A stretch of DNA of 64,000 nucleotides from Miltoncostaea sp963770865 (GTDB taxonomy: Bacteria > Actinomycetota > Thermoleophilia > Miltoncostaeales > Miltoncostaeaceae): NCBI GenBank assembly GCA_963770865.1, contig CAVYRD010000012.1:186001-250000 (forward strand), given 5' to 3'. The translations under genes were made by a program, and so were the position numbers. The notes below the pieces were generated by a model, which ran no database searches, was not told the DNA's origin, and saw only the letters and a program-made list of their open reading frames with translations. How positions within the stretch are numbered: position 1 is the stretch's first letter; each line of letters opens with the position of its first letter. Below are positions 8,211 to 17,980 of this stretch, piece by piece.

Positions 8211-8819
8211 GTGGTGTCCCACGACCATCCCTCGCTCGCCCCGCGGGAGCTGCTTGCCGCCTACGCCGGCGGCTGGTTCCCCATGGACGCGCCCGGCGCC
8301 ACCGGATCGGTGGAGATGTTCGAGGCCGACCCGCGCGGCGTGATGCCGATCGAGGGGTTCCGCGTGCCGCGGTCGGTGCGGCGCGGGCTGCGGGCGCACC
8401 CCTACGAGATCCGGGTGGACGCGGCCTTCGACCATGTCGCGGCCGCGTGCGCGGTGCGCCCAGGCGAGGGGGTCTGGCTCACGCCGCGCCTGGCCCGCGC
8501 CTACGGAGAACTGCACCGCCTGGGCCTCGCCCACAGCGTGGAGGCCTGGCGCGACGGGCGCCTGTGCGGCGGCCTCTTCGGCGTCGCGCTCGGCGGGCTC
8601 TTCAGCTCCGAGACGATGTTCCACCGCGCGCCCGACGCGGGCAACGCGGCCCTGGTGGGGGCGGCCCGGCTGCTGGCGCGGGCCGGCTTCTCGCTGTGGG
8701 ACATCCAGGTGACCTCCGAGCACACCGAGCGCTTCGGAGCCCACGGCATCGCCCCGGCGGAGTACCGGCGGCGGTTGCGGCGGGCGCTCGCCGAGCGGCC
8801 GGCTCCCCTGGAGGGCTGA
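8211..8819 (+). CDS. aat: Leucyl/phenylalanyl-tRNA-protein transferase
   Basis: 202 residues. It transfers Leu or Phe to N-terminal Lys/Arg of substrates for ClpS/ClpAP degradation (N-degron pathway). Signatures: ELLAAYAGGWFPM at the N-terminus, GVWLTPRLARAYGELHRLGLAHSVEAW in the middle, FGVALGGLFSSETMFHR, and DIQVTSEHTERFGAHGI. Start is one of two adjacent GTG codons at 8211. Single gene, convergent with the ABC permease. Confidence 0.93.
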   Translation: MVSHDHPSLAPRELLAAYAGGWFPMDAPGATGSVEMFEADPRGVMPIEGFRVPRSVRRGLRAHPYEIRVDAAFDHVAAACAVRPGEGVWLTPRLARAYGELHRLGLAHSVEAWRDGRLCGGLFGVALGGLFSSETMFHRAPDAGNAALVGAARLLARAGFSLWDIQVTSEHTERFGAHGIAPAEYRRRLRRALAERPAPLEG

Positions 8820-8831
8820 GGCCCGGCTCAG
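8816..8831. terminator. Small inverted repeat between convergent aat and ABC permease
   Basis: CTGAG (8816-8820), 6-nt loop, CTCAG (8827-8831). The aat TGA and the permease TGA are both in the arms. The stem is only 5 bp, so a terminator role is weakly supported. Confidence 0.25.
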
Positions 8832-10172
8832 GCGGCGGAGCGGCGGCGCACGACCAGCGCCGCCGCTCCGCCGAACGCCGCGGCGAGCAGCGCGAGATGG
8901 CCCAGGGGCCGCAGGATGTCGCCGGACGACACGGTGGGCTCCACGAGCAGCGTGCGGAAGGCCGAGAACGCGGGCCCGAACGGCACGACCTGCGAGATCG
9001 CGGAGGCCACCGACGCGTCCGGCAGCAGGCCGAGCGCGAGCAGGGGCAGGGCGAGCATCAGGGCCACCAGCAGCGCGGTGCGCGTCTCGCGGGCCGCCGC
9101 GCCCGCCAGCACCCCGAAGGCGCCGAAGGCCAGGCCGGCGAGCGCCAGGGCCGCGAGCCACAGCGGCCAGCGCCCCACGGCGAGCGAGGTGAAGAGCGCG
9201 ACGCCGCCCAGCAGCACCAGGCCGACGGCGAGGCAGGCGATCGCGGTGAAGACCATCTTCTCGGCCACCAGAGCGGGAGCCGAGATGAGCCCGCGGCCGA
9301 GGCGCGCGAGCGCGTGGTCCTCGCGCTCGGCCGACATCGCCGCGGCCGCCAGCAGCACCCCCGCCAGCCCGAGGCTCACGAGCAGCGCCCCGGCGAAGCC
9401 GAAGGCCGACAGCGGCTCGCGTCCCTGGGCGGCCTGGCCGACCTCCAGCTTGATGGGCGCCCGGATGGCGTTGGCGGCGGGCTTGGCGAGGTCGAGGTTG
9501 CGCTGGGTCTCGTCGATGAAGTTGAGGAGGGGCCCGAGCCGGCCGGCGGCGCCGGTCTGGCCACGGGCCAGCGAGGTCGGCCTGCAGGCCGCCGACCAGC
9601 GCGCGGCTGCGCCGCAGCCCGAGCGCGTCGCCGGTGCGCCCGAAGAAGCCCAGCCGTCCGCCCTTCACCACCAGGTTCACCAGGCGCAGCACCTGGTTGA
9701 CGTAGTCCCGGGCGAGCGCCTGGTTGAGGCGGTAGACGGCCGCCTGCAGGTTGCGCTCGATCGCGTCGGCCTCGATCGGCGAGCGCCGGCTGGTTTCGAG
9801 GTGCAGCGACGGCTGGCGCACGCCCGAGGCGAGGTCGGAGATGAAGCCGTCGGGGATCGTGAGCACCGCGCTCACGCGGCCGTCGTCGAGGGCCGCCGCC
9901 GCGGCCTCCGGGCCGAGCTCGCGCACGTCGACGTCCTCGGCCAGGCGTGCGATGTAGTCGTCCACCGACAGGCGCCGGTCGCCCACCTCGACGGTGCGCC
10001 CCGACCGGTCGAGGTTCACCACCGCGACGTCGGGGCGGCGCTGGTCGCTCTGCAGCGCGAGCGCCACCAGCAGGGCCACGAGCAGCGGGAAGGCCAGCAG
10101 CACCACGAGCACGGCCGGCGTGCGCGCGAGCAGGCGCGCGTCCTTGCGCAGCAGGAGAGCGGCGGCCCTCAC
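8828..10172 (-). CDS. ABC-2 type transporter permease (one frameshift)
   Basis: About 448 residues once two frames are joined. An N-terminal membrane span (VLVVLLAFPLLVALLVALAL) is followed by a ~330-residue extracellular domain with a LTIPDGFISDLASG block typical of ABC-2 exporters of the YhgE/NatB-like type, then about five spans from SLGLAGVLLAAAAM to the end. An extra base near 9566 breaks the frame in the extracellular domain. GTG start at 10170-10172 overlaps the ATPase stop (GTGA). It exports an unknown substrate with the adjacent ATPase. Confidence 0.8.
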
Positions 10173-10891
10173 GGCGCCTCCGCCCCCTCGGGCGCCACCA
10201 GCCGGATGAAGGCCAGCTCGGCCGCCTCGGAGTCCGTGCCCGGGCCGATGCCGTAGGCGCCCAGCATCTCCTCGGCGGTGCCGGCGAACTGCAGCCGGCC
10301 GTCGGCCAGCACCAGCATGCGGTCGCCGCGGCGCAGCGCCTCGTCCACCGACTGCGTGGAGAAGAGCACGGCCATGCCCTCACCGCGCAGGGCGTCGAGC
10401 CACTCCCAGAGGCGGTGGCGCTGGTCCGGGCTGAGGGTGGCCGTGGGCTCGTCCAGCAGCAGGATGCTCGGTCGCCCGGCGAGGGCGATCGACAGGTTGA
10501 GGCGCTGGACCGTCCCCGTCGAGAGGGTCCCGGCCGTGCGGTCGGCGAACGCGCCGAGGTCGGCGCGGTCGATCAGCTCCGCGGTCAGGGCGTCCGGGTC
10601 GTCCGCGCCCTCCAGCCCCGCGAACAGGCGCAGGTTCTCGCGCGGCGTGAGTCGGGTGTAGAGCGCCGGCCGCTGGGGGACCCAGCCGACGCGCGGCGCG
10701 ACCCCCGCGGCCCACGAGACCGTCCCCGCCGTGGGCCGGGTGACGCCCGCCAGGATCGTGAGCAGGGTCGTCTTGCCGGCGCCGTTGGGCCCGATCAGCG
10801 CCACCGACTCCCCGGCGTACAGGTCGACGTCGACCCCGTCCAGCGCCACCACGCCGCGGTAGCGCCGCCCGATGGCGCGCGCCGCGAGCAT
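10169..10891 (-). CDS. ABC transporter ATP-binding protein
   Basis: 240 residues with Walker A GPNGAGKTT, a Q-loop in VGWVPQRPALYTRLT, a divergent signature LSTGTVQRLNLSIAL (LSGGQ replaced by LSTGT), Walker B ILLLDEPTATL and a serine-containing STQS in the H-loop region where histidine is usual. The family powers export through the downstream ABC-2 permease, with which it overlaps by GTGA. The loss of the switch histidine is notable and could slow hydrolysis. Confidence 0.9.
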   Translation of the reverse strand: MLAARAIGRRYRGVVALDGVDVDLYAGESVALIGPNGAGKTTLLTILAGVTRPTAGTVSWAAGVAPRVGWVPQRPALYTRLTPRENLRLFAGLEGADDPDALTAELIDRADLGAFADRTAGTLSTGTVQRLNLSIALAGRPSILLLDEPTATLSPDQRHRLWEWLDALRGEGMAVLFSTQSVDEALRRGDRMLVLADGRLQFAGTAEEMLGAYGIGPGTDSEAAELAFIRLVAPEGAEAP

Positions 10892-10905
10892 CGCCGGGGG
10901 CTCGG

Positions 10906-12105
10906 TCAGGGCTCGGGGCGCAGGCCGGGCGCGTCGATCGCGCGCGTGGGCATCTCGCGGGTGGCCGGCACCTCGGCGGTCGCGGCCGCGGCGGCGGCCG
11001 GCGCGGGGGCCGGCGCCGGGGCGGGGGCGGGCTCGTCGGGGTGGGGCGCGAGGCCGAGGTCGAACTGGTCGGCGGCGAACATCACGGCCTCCTTCACGAC
11101 CACGACCACCGGGATCGCGATCAGCACGCCGATCACCCCGGCGATCTGCTCGCCGATCAGTAGGCCGAAGATCACGACCAGCGGGTGGACCCCGACGGCC
11201 GAGCCCATGATCTTGGGGACGACGATGTGCCCCTCGAGCTGGTGGATGGCGACGAAGGCCCCCACCACCCAGAGGGCGGCGATCGGCGAGGTGAAGAGCG
11301 CCAGCAGCACCGGCGGCACGGCGCCGAGGATCGGCCCGACGTAGGGGACGAACTCCATCACGAAGACCCAGGCGGCGAAGGCCACCGCGAAGGTCGCCCC
11401 GAGCGGGAAGAGCCCGGTCACGCCGTAGATCCAGAGCACGACGCCCGCGGTGGTGCCGATGATCAGCGACACCAGGAGCTGCGCCTTGACGTACTCGGTC
11501 AGCGTGCGCTCGGTGCGCCGCAGGAAGGCCGCCGCCGGCGGCCCCCCGAGCCGCTGGGCGAAGCGGAGTATCCGGGGGGCGTCGAGGAGCATGTAGATGC
11601 AGGCGACCAGGATGATGATCAGGGTCACCAGCACGCCGAGGACGTTCAGGCTGTAGTCGACGATGTTGTTGGCCGCCTCGGAGGCCCGGTCCTGGACGCC
11701 GGCCAGGAAGGCGTCCGAGCGGGCCTTCACGTCCACGTTGATTCCGCGCCGGTCGAAGAAGCGCTGGAGCTCATCGGCCTGGCGCTTGGCCTGGTCGGTG
11801 TAGGCGGGCAGGTTGGCCTGGATCTCCTCCACCTGCGAGCGCACCGGCGAGATGACCAGGAACACCGCCAGCGCGGCCGCCGCGAAGAAGCCGACGAACA
11901 CCGTCAGCACCGCCAGGCCGCGCGGGATGTGCAGCTTGCGCAGCATCCGCACCAGCGGGTTCAGGAGCAGCGCGAAGGTGGTCGAGACCGTGAACACGAG
12001 GAGCACGGGGCCGATGACCTGGCCGAGGATCCACACGATCACGAGCACGGCCGCGACCGCCACGAGCTTCGCCCATGGGGGCTGGGGGGCGCTGCGCCCG
12101 CTCAT
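10906..12105 (-). CDS. AI-2E family transporter-like membrane protein
   Basis: 399 residues. Eight-span TqsA/PerM fold: an early pair of helices with GQVIGPVLLVF and PRGLAVLTVFVGF, a long soluble segment (about 90-165), then the conserved FVPYVGPILGAVPPVLLAL and GHIVVPKIMGSAVGVHPLVVIF blocks. The C-terminus is a Pro/Ala-rich tail. Members export solutes such as AI-2 or act as Na+/H+ antiporters; the substrate here is unknown. Start is taken at MSGRS (12103-12105); an in-frame ATG nine nt upstream is an alternative. Confidence 0.88.
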   Translation of the reverse strand: MSGRSAPQPPWAKLVAVAAVLVIVWILGQVIGPVLLVFTVSTTFALLLNPLVRMLRKLHIPRGLAVLTVFVGFFAAAALAVFLVISPVRSQVEEIQANLPAYTDQAKRQADELQRFFDRRGINVDVKARSDAFLAGVQDRASEAANNIVDYSLNVLGVLVTLIIILVACIYMLLDAPRILRFAQRLGGPPAAAFLRRTERTLTEYVKAQLLVSLIIGTTAGVVLWIYGVTGLFPLGATFAVAFAAWVFVMEFVPYVGPILGAVPPVLLALFTSPIAALWVVGAFVAIHQLEGHIVVPKIMGSAVGVHPLVVIFGLLIGEQIAGVIGVLIAIPVVVVVKEAVMFAADQFDLGLAPHPDEPAPAPAPAPAPAAAAAATAEVPATREMPTRAIDAPGLRPEP

Positions 12106-12172
12106 GCAGGCCATGTTAGTCGGCCCGTCGTACGTTTCTGGCGTACCTCGGTGGGTCTTGTACGCTGGCGCC

Positions 12173-12922
12173 ATGCCCCCCCTCACCAGGGAGCAGCTCG
12201 CCGGCCGGCGCGCCGCCCGACGACGTCGGCCCTTGCGCCGCGACCCACGTGCCCTCGTGTCCGCCGCGATCCCCGTCGTGATCGTCGCCGTGCTCGCGAT
12301 CGTGCTGGGCGTCATGGGCGGCAACGCGACCGACGGCGCCGGCCCGCTCGCCTCTCCCGTGCCCTCGCCGGACCTCGGCACCGGCGCCCGGCCGCCCGAG
12401 CTGGTGATCGCCCGGGCCGAGGGCGTCGAGGTGCACCTGCCGGTCGACCCCGAGCGCGTGACCGCGATGGCGTTCCACGCGATCGACGACCCCTCGGGCG
12501 TCGCGCTGACCGCCGCGGGCGGGATCACCATCCACCAGTCCGACCGCCGCGGGCGGCTCGGGCCGGACACCGCCGGCCTCGACGTCGGCGCCCCCGCGGG
12601 CACGACGGTCTACTCGCCCGTGGACGGCGTGATCGCCGGCGTGAGCGACTACGTCGTGTCGGGGCGCATCGAGGGCTACGAGGTGACGATCACCCCGGCC
12701 GTGGCCGCCAGCGGCCTCGTGCTGCGCATCACCCACCTCGACGACCGCGCCACCGGCAGCCGCCCGAGCGTGGGCACCCCGGTCCGCGCGGGCGTGACGC
12801 CCCTGGGCACGGTCCACGACTTCTCCGGCGTGGTCGAGCAGGAGCTCTCGAAGTTCACCAACGACGCGGGCAACCACGTTGACCTGGAGCTGACCCGCAC
12901 CGAGGCCTCGCTGATCCTCTGA
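12173..12922 (+). CDS. Membrane-anchored M23-like (LytM-fold) protein, probably inactive
   Basis: 249 residues: cytoplasmic Arg-rich start, one membrane helix (about 29-50), then an extracytoplasmic domain with GLDVGAPAGTTVYSPVDGVIAGV and VLRITHLDD, as in the LytM/M23 barrel. The first zinc motif HxxxD is not intact and the closing HxH is replaced by HLD, so metallopeptidase activity is doubtful. Degenerate LytM proteins often regulate amidases. It is divergent from the AI-2E gene and is followed 36 nt later by the phosphodiesterase gene. Confidence 0.68.
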   Translation: MPPLTREQLAGRRAARRRRPLRRDPRALVSAAIPVVIVAVLAIVLGVMGGNATDGAGPLASPVPSPDLGTGARPPELVIARAEGVEVHLPVDPERVTAMAFHAIDDPSGVALTAAGGITIHQSDRRGRLGPDTAGLDVGAPAGTTVYSPVDGVIAGVSDYVVSGRIEGYEVTITPAVAASGLVLRITHLDDRATGSRPSVGTPVRAGVTPLGTVHDFSGVVEQELSKFTNDAGNHVDLELTRTEASLIL

Positions 12923-12958
12923 TCGCGGGCGCCGGGCGGCCGGGTAGGGTTGGCCGCC

Positions 12959-13735
12959 ATGCGCGCGATGATGATCGGGGACGTGGTGGCGGGCGTCGGC
13001 CTGCGCGCGCTGCTCGAGCGCCTGCCGGAGCTGCGCGAGGCGCACCGGCCCGACGTGGTCGTGGTCAACTGCGAGAACGCCGCCGCCGGCGCGGGCACCT
13101 CGCCCCGCCAGGCGACGGACCTGCTCGACGCGGGCGTTGACGTGCTCACCGGCGGCAACCACACGCTGCAGAAGCCGGAGATCCTCCCGATGCTCGAGGC
13201 CGAGCCCCGGATGCTGCGGCCCGCCAACCTCGCCGTGAAGGCGCCGGGCCGGGGGATGACCACGGTCGAGACGGCCGCGGGGCCGGTCAGCGTGGTCAAC
13301 GTGATGGGCTCGGTCTTCCTCACCGCCGCCCACAGCCCGTTCGCCGTCATCGACGAGCTGGTCGAACGCGCCCGGGCCGCGGCGCCGGTGGTGCTGGTGG
13401 ACATCCACGCCGAGGCCACCAGCGAGAAGATCGCGATGGCCCACCACCTGAAGGGTCGCGTCACGGCCGTCGTCGGGACGCACACCCACGTCCAGACGGC
13501 CGACGCGCGGGTGCTTCCCGGCGGCACGGCCTTCATCAGCGACCTGGGCATGACCGGCCCGCACGACTCGGTGATCGGCGTGCGCACCGAGATCGTCCTG
13601 CGCCGCTTCCTCACCAGCGCCCCGGGGCGCTTCGAGCCGGCCGACGGGGGCCTCCTCGTGCAGGGCGTGGTGATCGACGCGGACGACCAGGGCCGCGCGA
13701 CCGCGATCCAGGCGTTCAGCATCGAGGCCGACTAG
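12959..13735 (+). CDS. YmdB-type metallophosphoesterase (TIGR00282 family)
   Basis: 258 residues. Dimetal ligands are visible in IGDVVAG, NCENAAAG, GGNHTLQK, VDIHAEATSEK and VGTHTHVQTAD, and it ends in a conserved GVVIDAD segment. Family members such as YmdB hydrolyse 2',3'-cAMP and affect RNA turnover and biofilm or motility decisions. ATG at 12959 has GGGTAGGG upstream. It probably shares a transcript with the M23-like gene. Confidence 0.9.
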   Translation: MRAMMIGDVVAGVGLRALLERLPELREAHRPDVVVVNCENAAAGAGTSPRQATDLLDAGVDVLTGGNHTLQKPEILPMLEAEPRMLRPANLAVKAPGRGMTTVETAAGPVSVVNVMGSVFLTAAHSPFAVIDELVERARAAAPVVLVDIHAEATSEKIAMAHHLKGRVTAVVGTHTHVQTADARVLPGGTAFISDLGMTGPHDSVIGVRTEIVLRRFLTSAPGRFEPADGGLLVQGVVIDADDQGRATAIQAFSIEAD

Positions 13736-13742
13736 CCGGCGC

Positions 13743-14783
13743 TCACCCCACCGTGACGGCGTGGTCCTTCGCGCCGGGCTCGAGGAACGCGGCCAGGCCC
13801 AGCCCCTCCTCGCGGAGCGCCTGGGTCGCGCCCCCGGGGAGGCGGGCGAAGGGCTCCAGCGTGATCGTGGCGACGCCCTTGGCCCTCCGGATCGTCCAGG
13901 TGCCGGCGGCGAACCCGTCCCACAGGAAGACGGCGCGCACGCGCAGGTTCGTGGTCGTCAGGCGCGGGCGGTGGGCGTCGGCGATGATCCGGCGCCGGTC
14001 GTCGTGGGCCAGCACGAGGCTGTCGAAGTCGGGCAGGAAGCGCGGCGGGGCCTCGGCGTCCTCGCCCGGGCGCGGGGCGTCCGGCAGGTCCACGAGCTCG
14101 CGTCCCGCCTCGTCGCGCAGCTCCACCAGCTCGTCGCGCATCCCGTCGATCACGCCGCCGAGCCCGCGCAGCCCCGACCACGCCTGGACGTCGGCGGCCG
14201 TGGCGGGGCCGAAGGCGGCGAGATGGCGGCGCACCAGCGCCTGGGGGGCCGGGTCGGGGTCGACCGGGGCGCCGAGCCAGGGCTCGGCCAGGGTGAAGCG
14301 CGCCGTGGACGGGAAGCCCCAGCGGTCGGCGGTCGGCTCCATCACCAGGGCCATGCGGGTGCGCACGGCGTAGCCCAGGGCGCGCTCGTCCGCCTCCGGG
14401 AACGCGCCGGACAGGTGGTCGCGGATCGCGGCGAACGTCTGGGGCCCGCCGGCGAGGAACGCCTGGGCGGCCGGGAGCACCCGCTGCAGGTCCAGCCCCT
14501 CCAGCCGGTCGCGCAGGGCGCCGAGCATCGCGGCCTCCATCACCGGCTCGAGCGCCGCGCGCGCCGCCCGGTAGTCGGCCGCGCTCATCAGGTGCAGCGT
14601 CGCGCGCATCGCCATCGCCCGCACCAGCTCGCGGTCGTGGAGCGCGGTGGTGAGGTCGTCCGGCGCGAAGCCCTCCAGGCGCGACCAGAGCCCGACGAAG
14701 GGCGGCCGGGCCTCCTGCGCCTGCATCCCGCCGACGCGCTCCACCGCCTCCACCACGCCGGCGTCCTCGCGGCGCAGCAGCAT
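13743..14783 (-). CDS. Winged-helix DNA-binding domain protein (AlkZ/YcaQ-like family)
   Basis: 346 residues from the first ATG. Conserved GGMQAQEARPPFVGLWSR, RATLHLMSAADY, several winged-helix blocks (RRHLAAFGPATAADVQAWSGL) and the C-terminal LVLAHDDRRRII and AVFLWDGFAAGTW match the HTH_42 family that includes AlkZ, a crosslink-unhooking DNA glycosylase. The QxQ catalytic-type motif is visible as QAQ. Conserved residues (LSLRALNRATLARQ) continue upstream to a CTGA overlap with the previous stop at 14830-14833 but need an indel correction, so the true start is probably 14833. Confidence 0.82.
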   Translation of the reverse strand: MLLRREDAGVVEAVERVGGMQAQEARPPFVGLWSRLEGFAPDDLTTALHDRELVRAMAMRATLHLMSAADYRAARAALEPVMEAAMLGALRDRLEGLDLQRVLPAAQAFLAGGPQTFAAIRDHLSGAFPEADERALGYAVRTRMALVMEPTADRWGFPSTARFTLAEPWLGAPVDPDPAPQALVRRHLAAFGPATAADVQAWSGLRGLGGVIDGMRDELVELRDEAGRELVDLPDAPRPGEDAEAPPRFLPDFDSLVLAHDDRRRIIADAHRPRLTTTNLRVRAVFLWDGFAAGTWTIRRAKGVATITLEPFARLPGGATQALREEGLGLAAFLEPGAKDHAVTVG

Positions 14784-14829
14784 CTGCCGCGCGAGGGTCG
14801 CGCGGTTCAGCGCCCGGAGGGAGAGCCGG

Positions 14830-16113
14830 TCAGTCGACGAGGTACCTCGCCGAGACGGCCTTCTCGGCCCTCCTCGGGTCGGCGCCGGCCTGCCCGAGCA
14901 CCCGCCCCTGCGGCCGCCCCGCGATGCTCGGCCGCGGCCAGCAGGCGGCCAGCAGCGCCACGAGCACGGCGTCGCGCAGCACCAGCAGCGTGATGGGCCA
15001 CGTCTGCAGCGCCACCAGGTCCCAGTACCGGTGGGGGAAGTAGGCGAAGGTCAGAAGGAGCGCGGCCACGGTGAGGCCGGCCGCGAGCGGGCCGTAGCGG
15101 CCGACCACCAGGAAGCAGACCGGCAGCAGCCACACCAGGAACTGCGGCGACAGGACCTTCCCGCCCACCATCAGCGCGACGATCGTCGAGGCGCACGCGG
15201 CGGTGAACAGGCGCGCGTCGCCGGGGCGGCGGGCGCGGTGCAGCAGCAGCCACAGCGTCCAGGCGATGCCGATCAGCACCACGATCAGGACCGCGGTCTG
15301 GATCCCCGCGATCACCTTCGGCCCCGCCCCGGAGAGCCCCTGGCTCCCGAACGAGTTCTCCACCGTCACCGGGATGCCGGCCAGGGCGTGCATGCCGAGG
15401 AGGTAGGCCGAGCCGAGCGCCTCGAGCTGCAGGGGGCGGTCCAGGTGGTAGCGGGCGAGCTCCCATGTGCCCGAGGGGGAGAGGACCGCGAACGGCAGGA
15501 TCCCCGCCGCCACGACCGCCAGGCTCCCGGCGAGGCCGGCCCACGCGCGCCGGCCGCCGACGCGGTGGCGCTGCCAGATGACGAGGACCGGGATCAGCGC
15601 CAGCGGCACCAGCTTCAGCAGCGTGGCGCAGGCGAGCAAGCCCCAGGCGAGACGCCAGCGCTCGGTGACGGCGGCCCAGATCGTCCACACCAGGAGCGCC
15701 GACAGCGCCAGGTCGAAGCGCGTCTCCACCAGGTTGCCGATCAGGAGCGGGCTCACCGCGACCAGCAGGCCGGCGACGGTCTGGCGGCGCTCGTCCATGT
15801 CGAGAGCGCGCGCCAGCGCGATCACCCCGAGCACCGTGGCGCAGAGCGCGCCGAGCATGAGGATCGAGAACGTCACGCCGTACGGCCCCGGCAGGACGCC
15901 CGCCAGCCAGAAGAGCGCCGCCGCGAGGGGCGGGTACTCGAGGCTGAAGTCGCTGTAGGGGACGTTGCCGGCGGCGATCAGGTCGTAGGCGCGCTGGTAG
16001 GTCGGGATGTCCGAGATCACCGAGTCGGCGTAGACGCCGAGCTGCAGCGGGATTGCCCACACCACGATCGCCACGGCCACCGCGATGGCGGGGAGGGAGC
16101 GCTTCGATGTCAC
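14830..16113 (-). CDS. GT87-like polyprenol-dependent membrane glycosyltransferase
   Basis: 427 residues with about ten membrane spans. The first extracellular loop carries ISDIPTYQRAYDLIAAGNVPYSDFSLEYPP, the acidic-loop arrangement typical of DUF2029/GT87 mannosyltransferases. Later FLVWLLPVCFLV and a Pro-rich re-entrant helix fit the fold. It acts at the outer face of the membrane with a lipid-linked sugar. GTG start overlaps the stop of the preceding membrane-protein gene (GTGA). Sugar and acceptor are unknown. Confidence 0.8.
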   Translation of the reverse strand: MTSKRSLPAIAVAVAIVVWAIPLQLGVYADSVISDIPTYQRAYDLIAAGNVPYSDFSLEYPPLAAALFWLAGVLPGPYGVTFSILMLGALCATVLGVIALARALDMDERRQTVAGLLVAVSPLLIGNLVETRFDLALSALLVWTIWAAVTERWRLAWGLLACATLLKLVPLALIPVLVIWQRHRVGGRRAWAGLAGSLAVVAAGILPFAVLSPSGTWELARYHLDRPLQLEALGSAYLLGMHALAGIPVTVENSFGSQGLSGAGPKVIAGIQTAVLIVVLIGIAWTLWLLLHRARRPGDARLFTAACASTIVALMVGGKVLSPQFLVWLLPVCFLVVGRYGPLAAGLTVAALLLTFAYFPHRYWDLVALQTWPITLLVLRDAVLVALLAACWPRPSIAGRPQGRVLGQAGADPRRAEKAVSARYLVD

Positions 16114-17975
16114 GTCGGCACCGCCATCGGCGCGGGCGCGGGCGCGCCCAACGACTCCTCGTCGGTCCGCGGGGTGCGGGCGGGCGCCGGCCAGTCGGGG
16201 ACCATCGCCACCAGCGCGAATGGCAGGAACCACGGGATGTAGAGGTAGAACCAGTGGGTCAACGTCAGCTCCACGCCGATCAGGAGTGCCCCCGAGAGCG
16301 CGGTCACGGTCAGCGTGTCCAGGCGCCGGGGCCAGCGCAGCACGGCGAGGGCCGCGCCGGCGACGATCGCCATCAGCCCGAGCTGCACCGGGCGCAGGTC
16401 CGAGTACTGGCCCCAGATCGAGAACGGCGAGTCGCGCCCGAGCTGGTAGCCGATCGTGCGCGACCAGAATGCGCGCAGGCCGTCGGACCCGTCGAGCAGC
16501 AGCACCCAGCCGGTCAGCGCGACGGCGCCGGCGAGCCCCGCGAGGAACGGCAGCAGGGTGCGCCCGCGCGCGGGCCGCGGGAACGGGTGGCGGCTCCAGA
16601 GCGGCAGCAGGATGGCCGGGGCGAACTTGGTGCCGAGGGCGAGGCCGAGCATCAGGCCGCGCCCGACGGGATGGCGCGCCACCACCAGGCCCCAGATGAG
16701 CATGGCCGCGACCAGCGAGTCGTTGGCGTTGGTCTCCAGCGCGTAGGCCGTGAAGGGGAAGGCGGCCCAGGCGAGCGCCAGCGCGACCCCCAGCCGCAGG
16801 CCGGACATGCGCCAGCCGAGCACCAGCAGGCCGGCCATGCAGAGCACGTCGAAGGCCGTGGCCGCGCCGTGGGCGGCGCCGAGCTGGTCCCACTTGCCCG
16901 TCCAGGGCTGGGCGATCTCGAACGGCACGTAGGCGATGTAGTTGAGCGGGCCGTACGTGTCGCAGCTGCCGCAGTCGCTCGGCATGGTCCCGTAGGGGGT
17001 CGCGCCGTGCTCGATGCGGTCGGCGCCGATGACGCCCGCGTAGCCCACGTCGATGACGTTCGAGTCGAACGCGTTGAGGCCGAAGCGCAGGGCGAGGGCG
17101 ACCGCGAGCAGGGTCAGCAGGACCCAGGTGGGGGCGGAGCCGCCGAAGGACGGGCGCCGGCGGCCCGGGGCGGCCGGGACCCGCGCCGCGTCGTCGGCCG
17201 GGTCGCCCGCCGGGCGCGCGGCGCGGACGCGCGCGACCGCGATCCACGACAGGCGCAGCGCCAGGTAGACCATCGGCGGGTACTGCAGCGGCACGGACGT
17301 GAAGATCTCGCCGCGGTTGAACCAGATCAGCGAGACCGAGAACGACAGCAGAACCAGCAGGTCGAGCGTGCGCACCGACAGCAGCCGGCGGGGGCGCGTC
17401 CACGGCAGCAGCGGCAGCAGGAACAGCAGGCAGAGCCAGATCCAGATGGCCGGGCGGTTGACCGCGCGCCCGAACGAGCCCTCGTAGCCGCGGGCCATCA
17501 TCCACGCCACCTGCGGGCCGGTGCGGACCTCGGTGATCTGGCCGCTCTCGTCGGCCACCAGCACCTGGGCCTCGACGGTCTCCTTGCCCTTCGCGTCCTT
17601 GCTCACCGCGTAGAAGGTGTGGACGCCGGTCTTGGCGTCGTAGTCGACCGCCGTGCGCGCGATGGTGCGGCTGTCGATCCAGTCGTGGAGCTTCGAGGAG
17701 GTCTCGGCGATGGCCGTGACCTCGTCGTCGGTCAGCGAGGCCTTCGTGGACAGGGCCGGCGCCGGCTGGCGCAGCGCGTCCTGGATCTCGCCTGCCTTGT
17801 CGGCCACGGCGCGAATGAGGTCGCCCGCCGCCCCGCGCGCCTCGGCGGGCGTCGGCTCGCTGACGGCGCGCGCCGGCGCCGCGGGCGCCGCCGCGGCGGT
17901 CCCGGCGCCGAGGCCCGCGGCCGCGAGGGCCGCGGTCGCCAGCAGGGCGGCGAGGGCCCGTCGCGGACCGCTCAT
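16110..17975 (-). CDS. Large membrane protein with GT-C-like core and secreted N-terminal domain
   Basis: 621 residues. A signal peptide (about 1-30) precedes a ~125-residue extracytoplasmic Ala-rich domain, then about twelve spans starting at IWIWLCLLFLLPLLPW. The membrane part has ADRIEHGATPYG and TYGPLNYIAYVPFE, and LETNANDSLVAAMLIWG, as in GT87-type glycosyltransferases. Probably a polyprenyl-phosphate-sugar-dependent transferase. It sits between the GtrA-like gene (5-nt gap) and the GT87-like gene (GTGA overlap), so the three form an envelope-glycan operon. Confidence 0.72.
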   Translation of the reverse strand: MSGPRRALAALLATAALAAAGLGAGTAAAAPAAPARAVSEPTPAEARGAAGDLIRAVADKAGEIQDALRQPAPALSTKASLTDDEVTAIAETSSKLHDWIDSRTIARTAVDYDAKTGVHTFYAVSKDAKGKETVEAQVLVADESGQITEVRTGPQVAWMMARGYEGSFGRAVNRPAIWIWLCLLFLLPLLPWTRPRRLLSVRTLDLLVLLSFSVSLIWFNRGEIFTSVPLQYPPMVYLALRLSWIAVARVRAARPAGDPADDAARVPAAPGRRRPSFGGSAPTWVLLTLLAVALALRFGLNAFDSNVIDVGYAGVIGADRIEHGATPYGTMPSDCGSCDTYGPLNYIAYVPFEIAQPWTGKWDQLGAAHGAATAFDVLCMAGLLVLGWRMSGLRLGVALALAWAAFPFTAYALETNANDSLVAAMLIWGLVVARHPVGRGLMLGLALGTKFAPAILLPLWSRHPFPRPARGRTLLPFLAGLAGAVALTGWVLLLDGSDGLRAFWSRTIGYQLGRDSPFSIWGQYSDLRPVQLGLMAIVAGAALAVLRWPRRLDTLTVTALSGALLIGVELTLTHWFYLYIPWFLPFALVAMVPDWPAPARTPRTDEESLGAPAPAPMAVPT

Positions 17976-17980
17976 CCCCG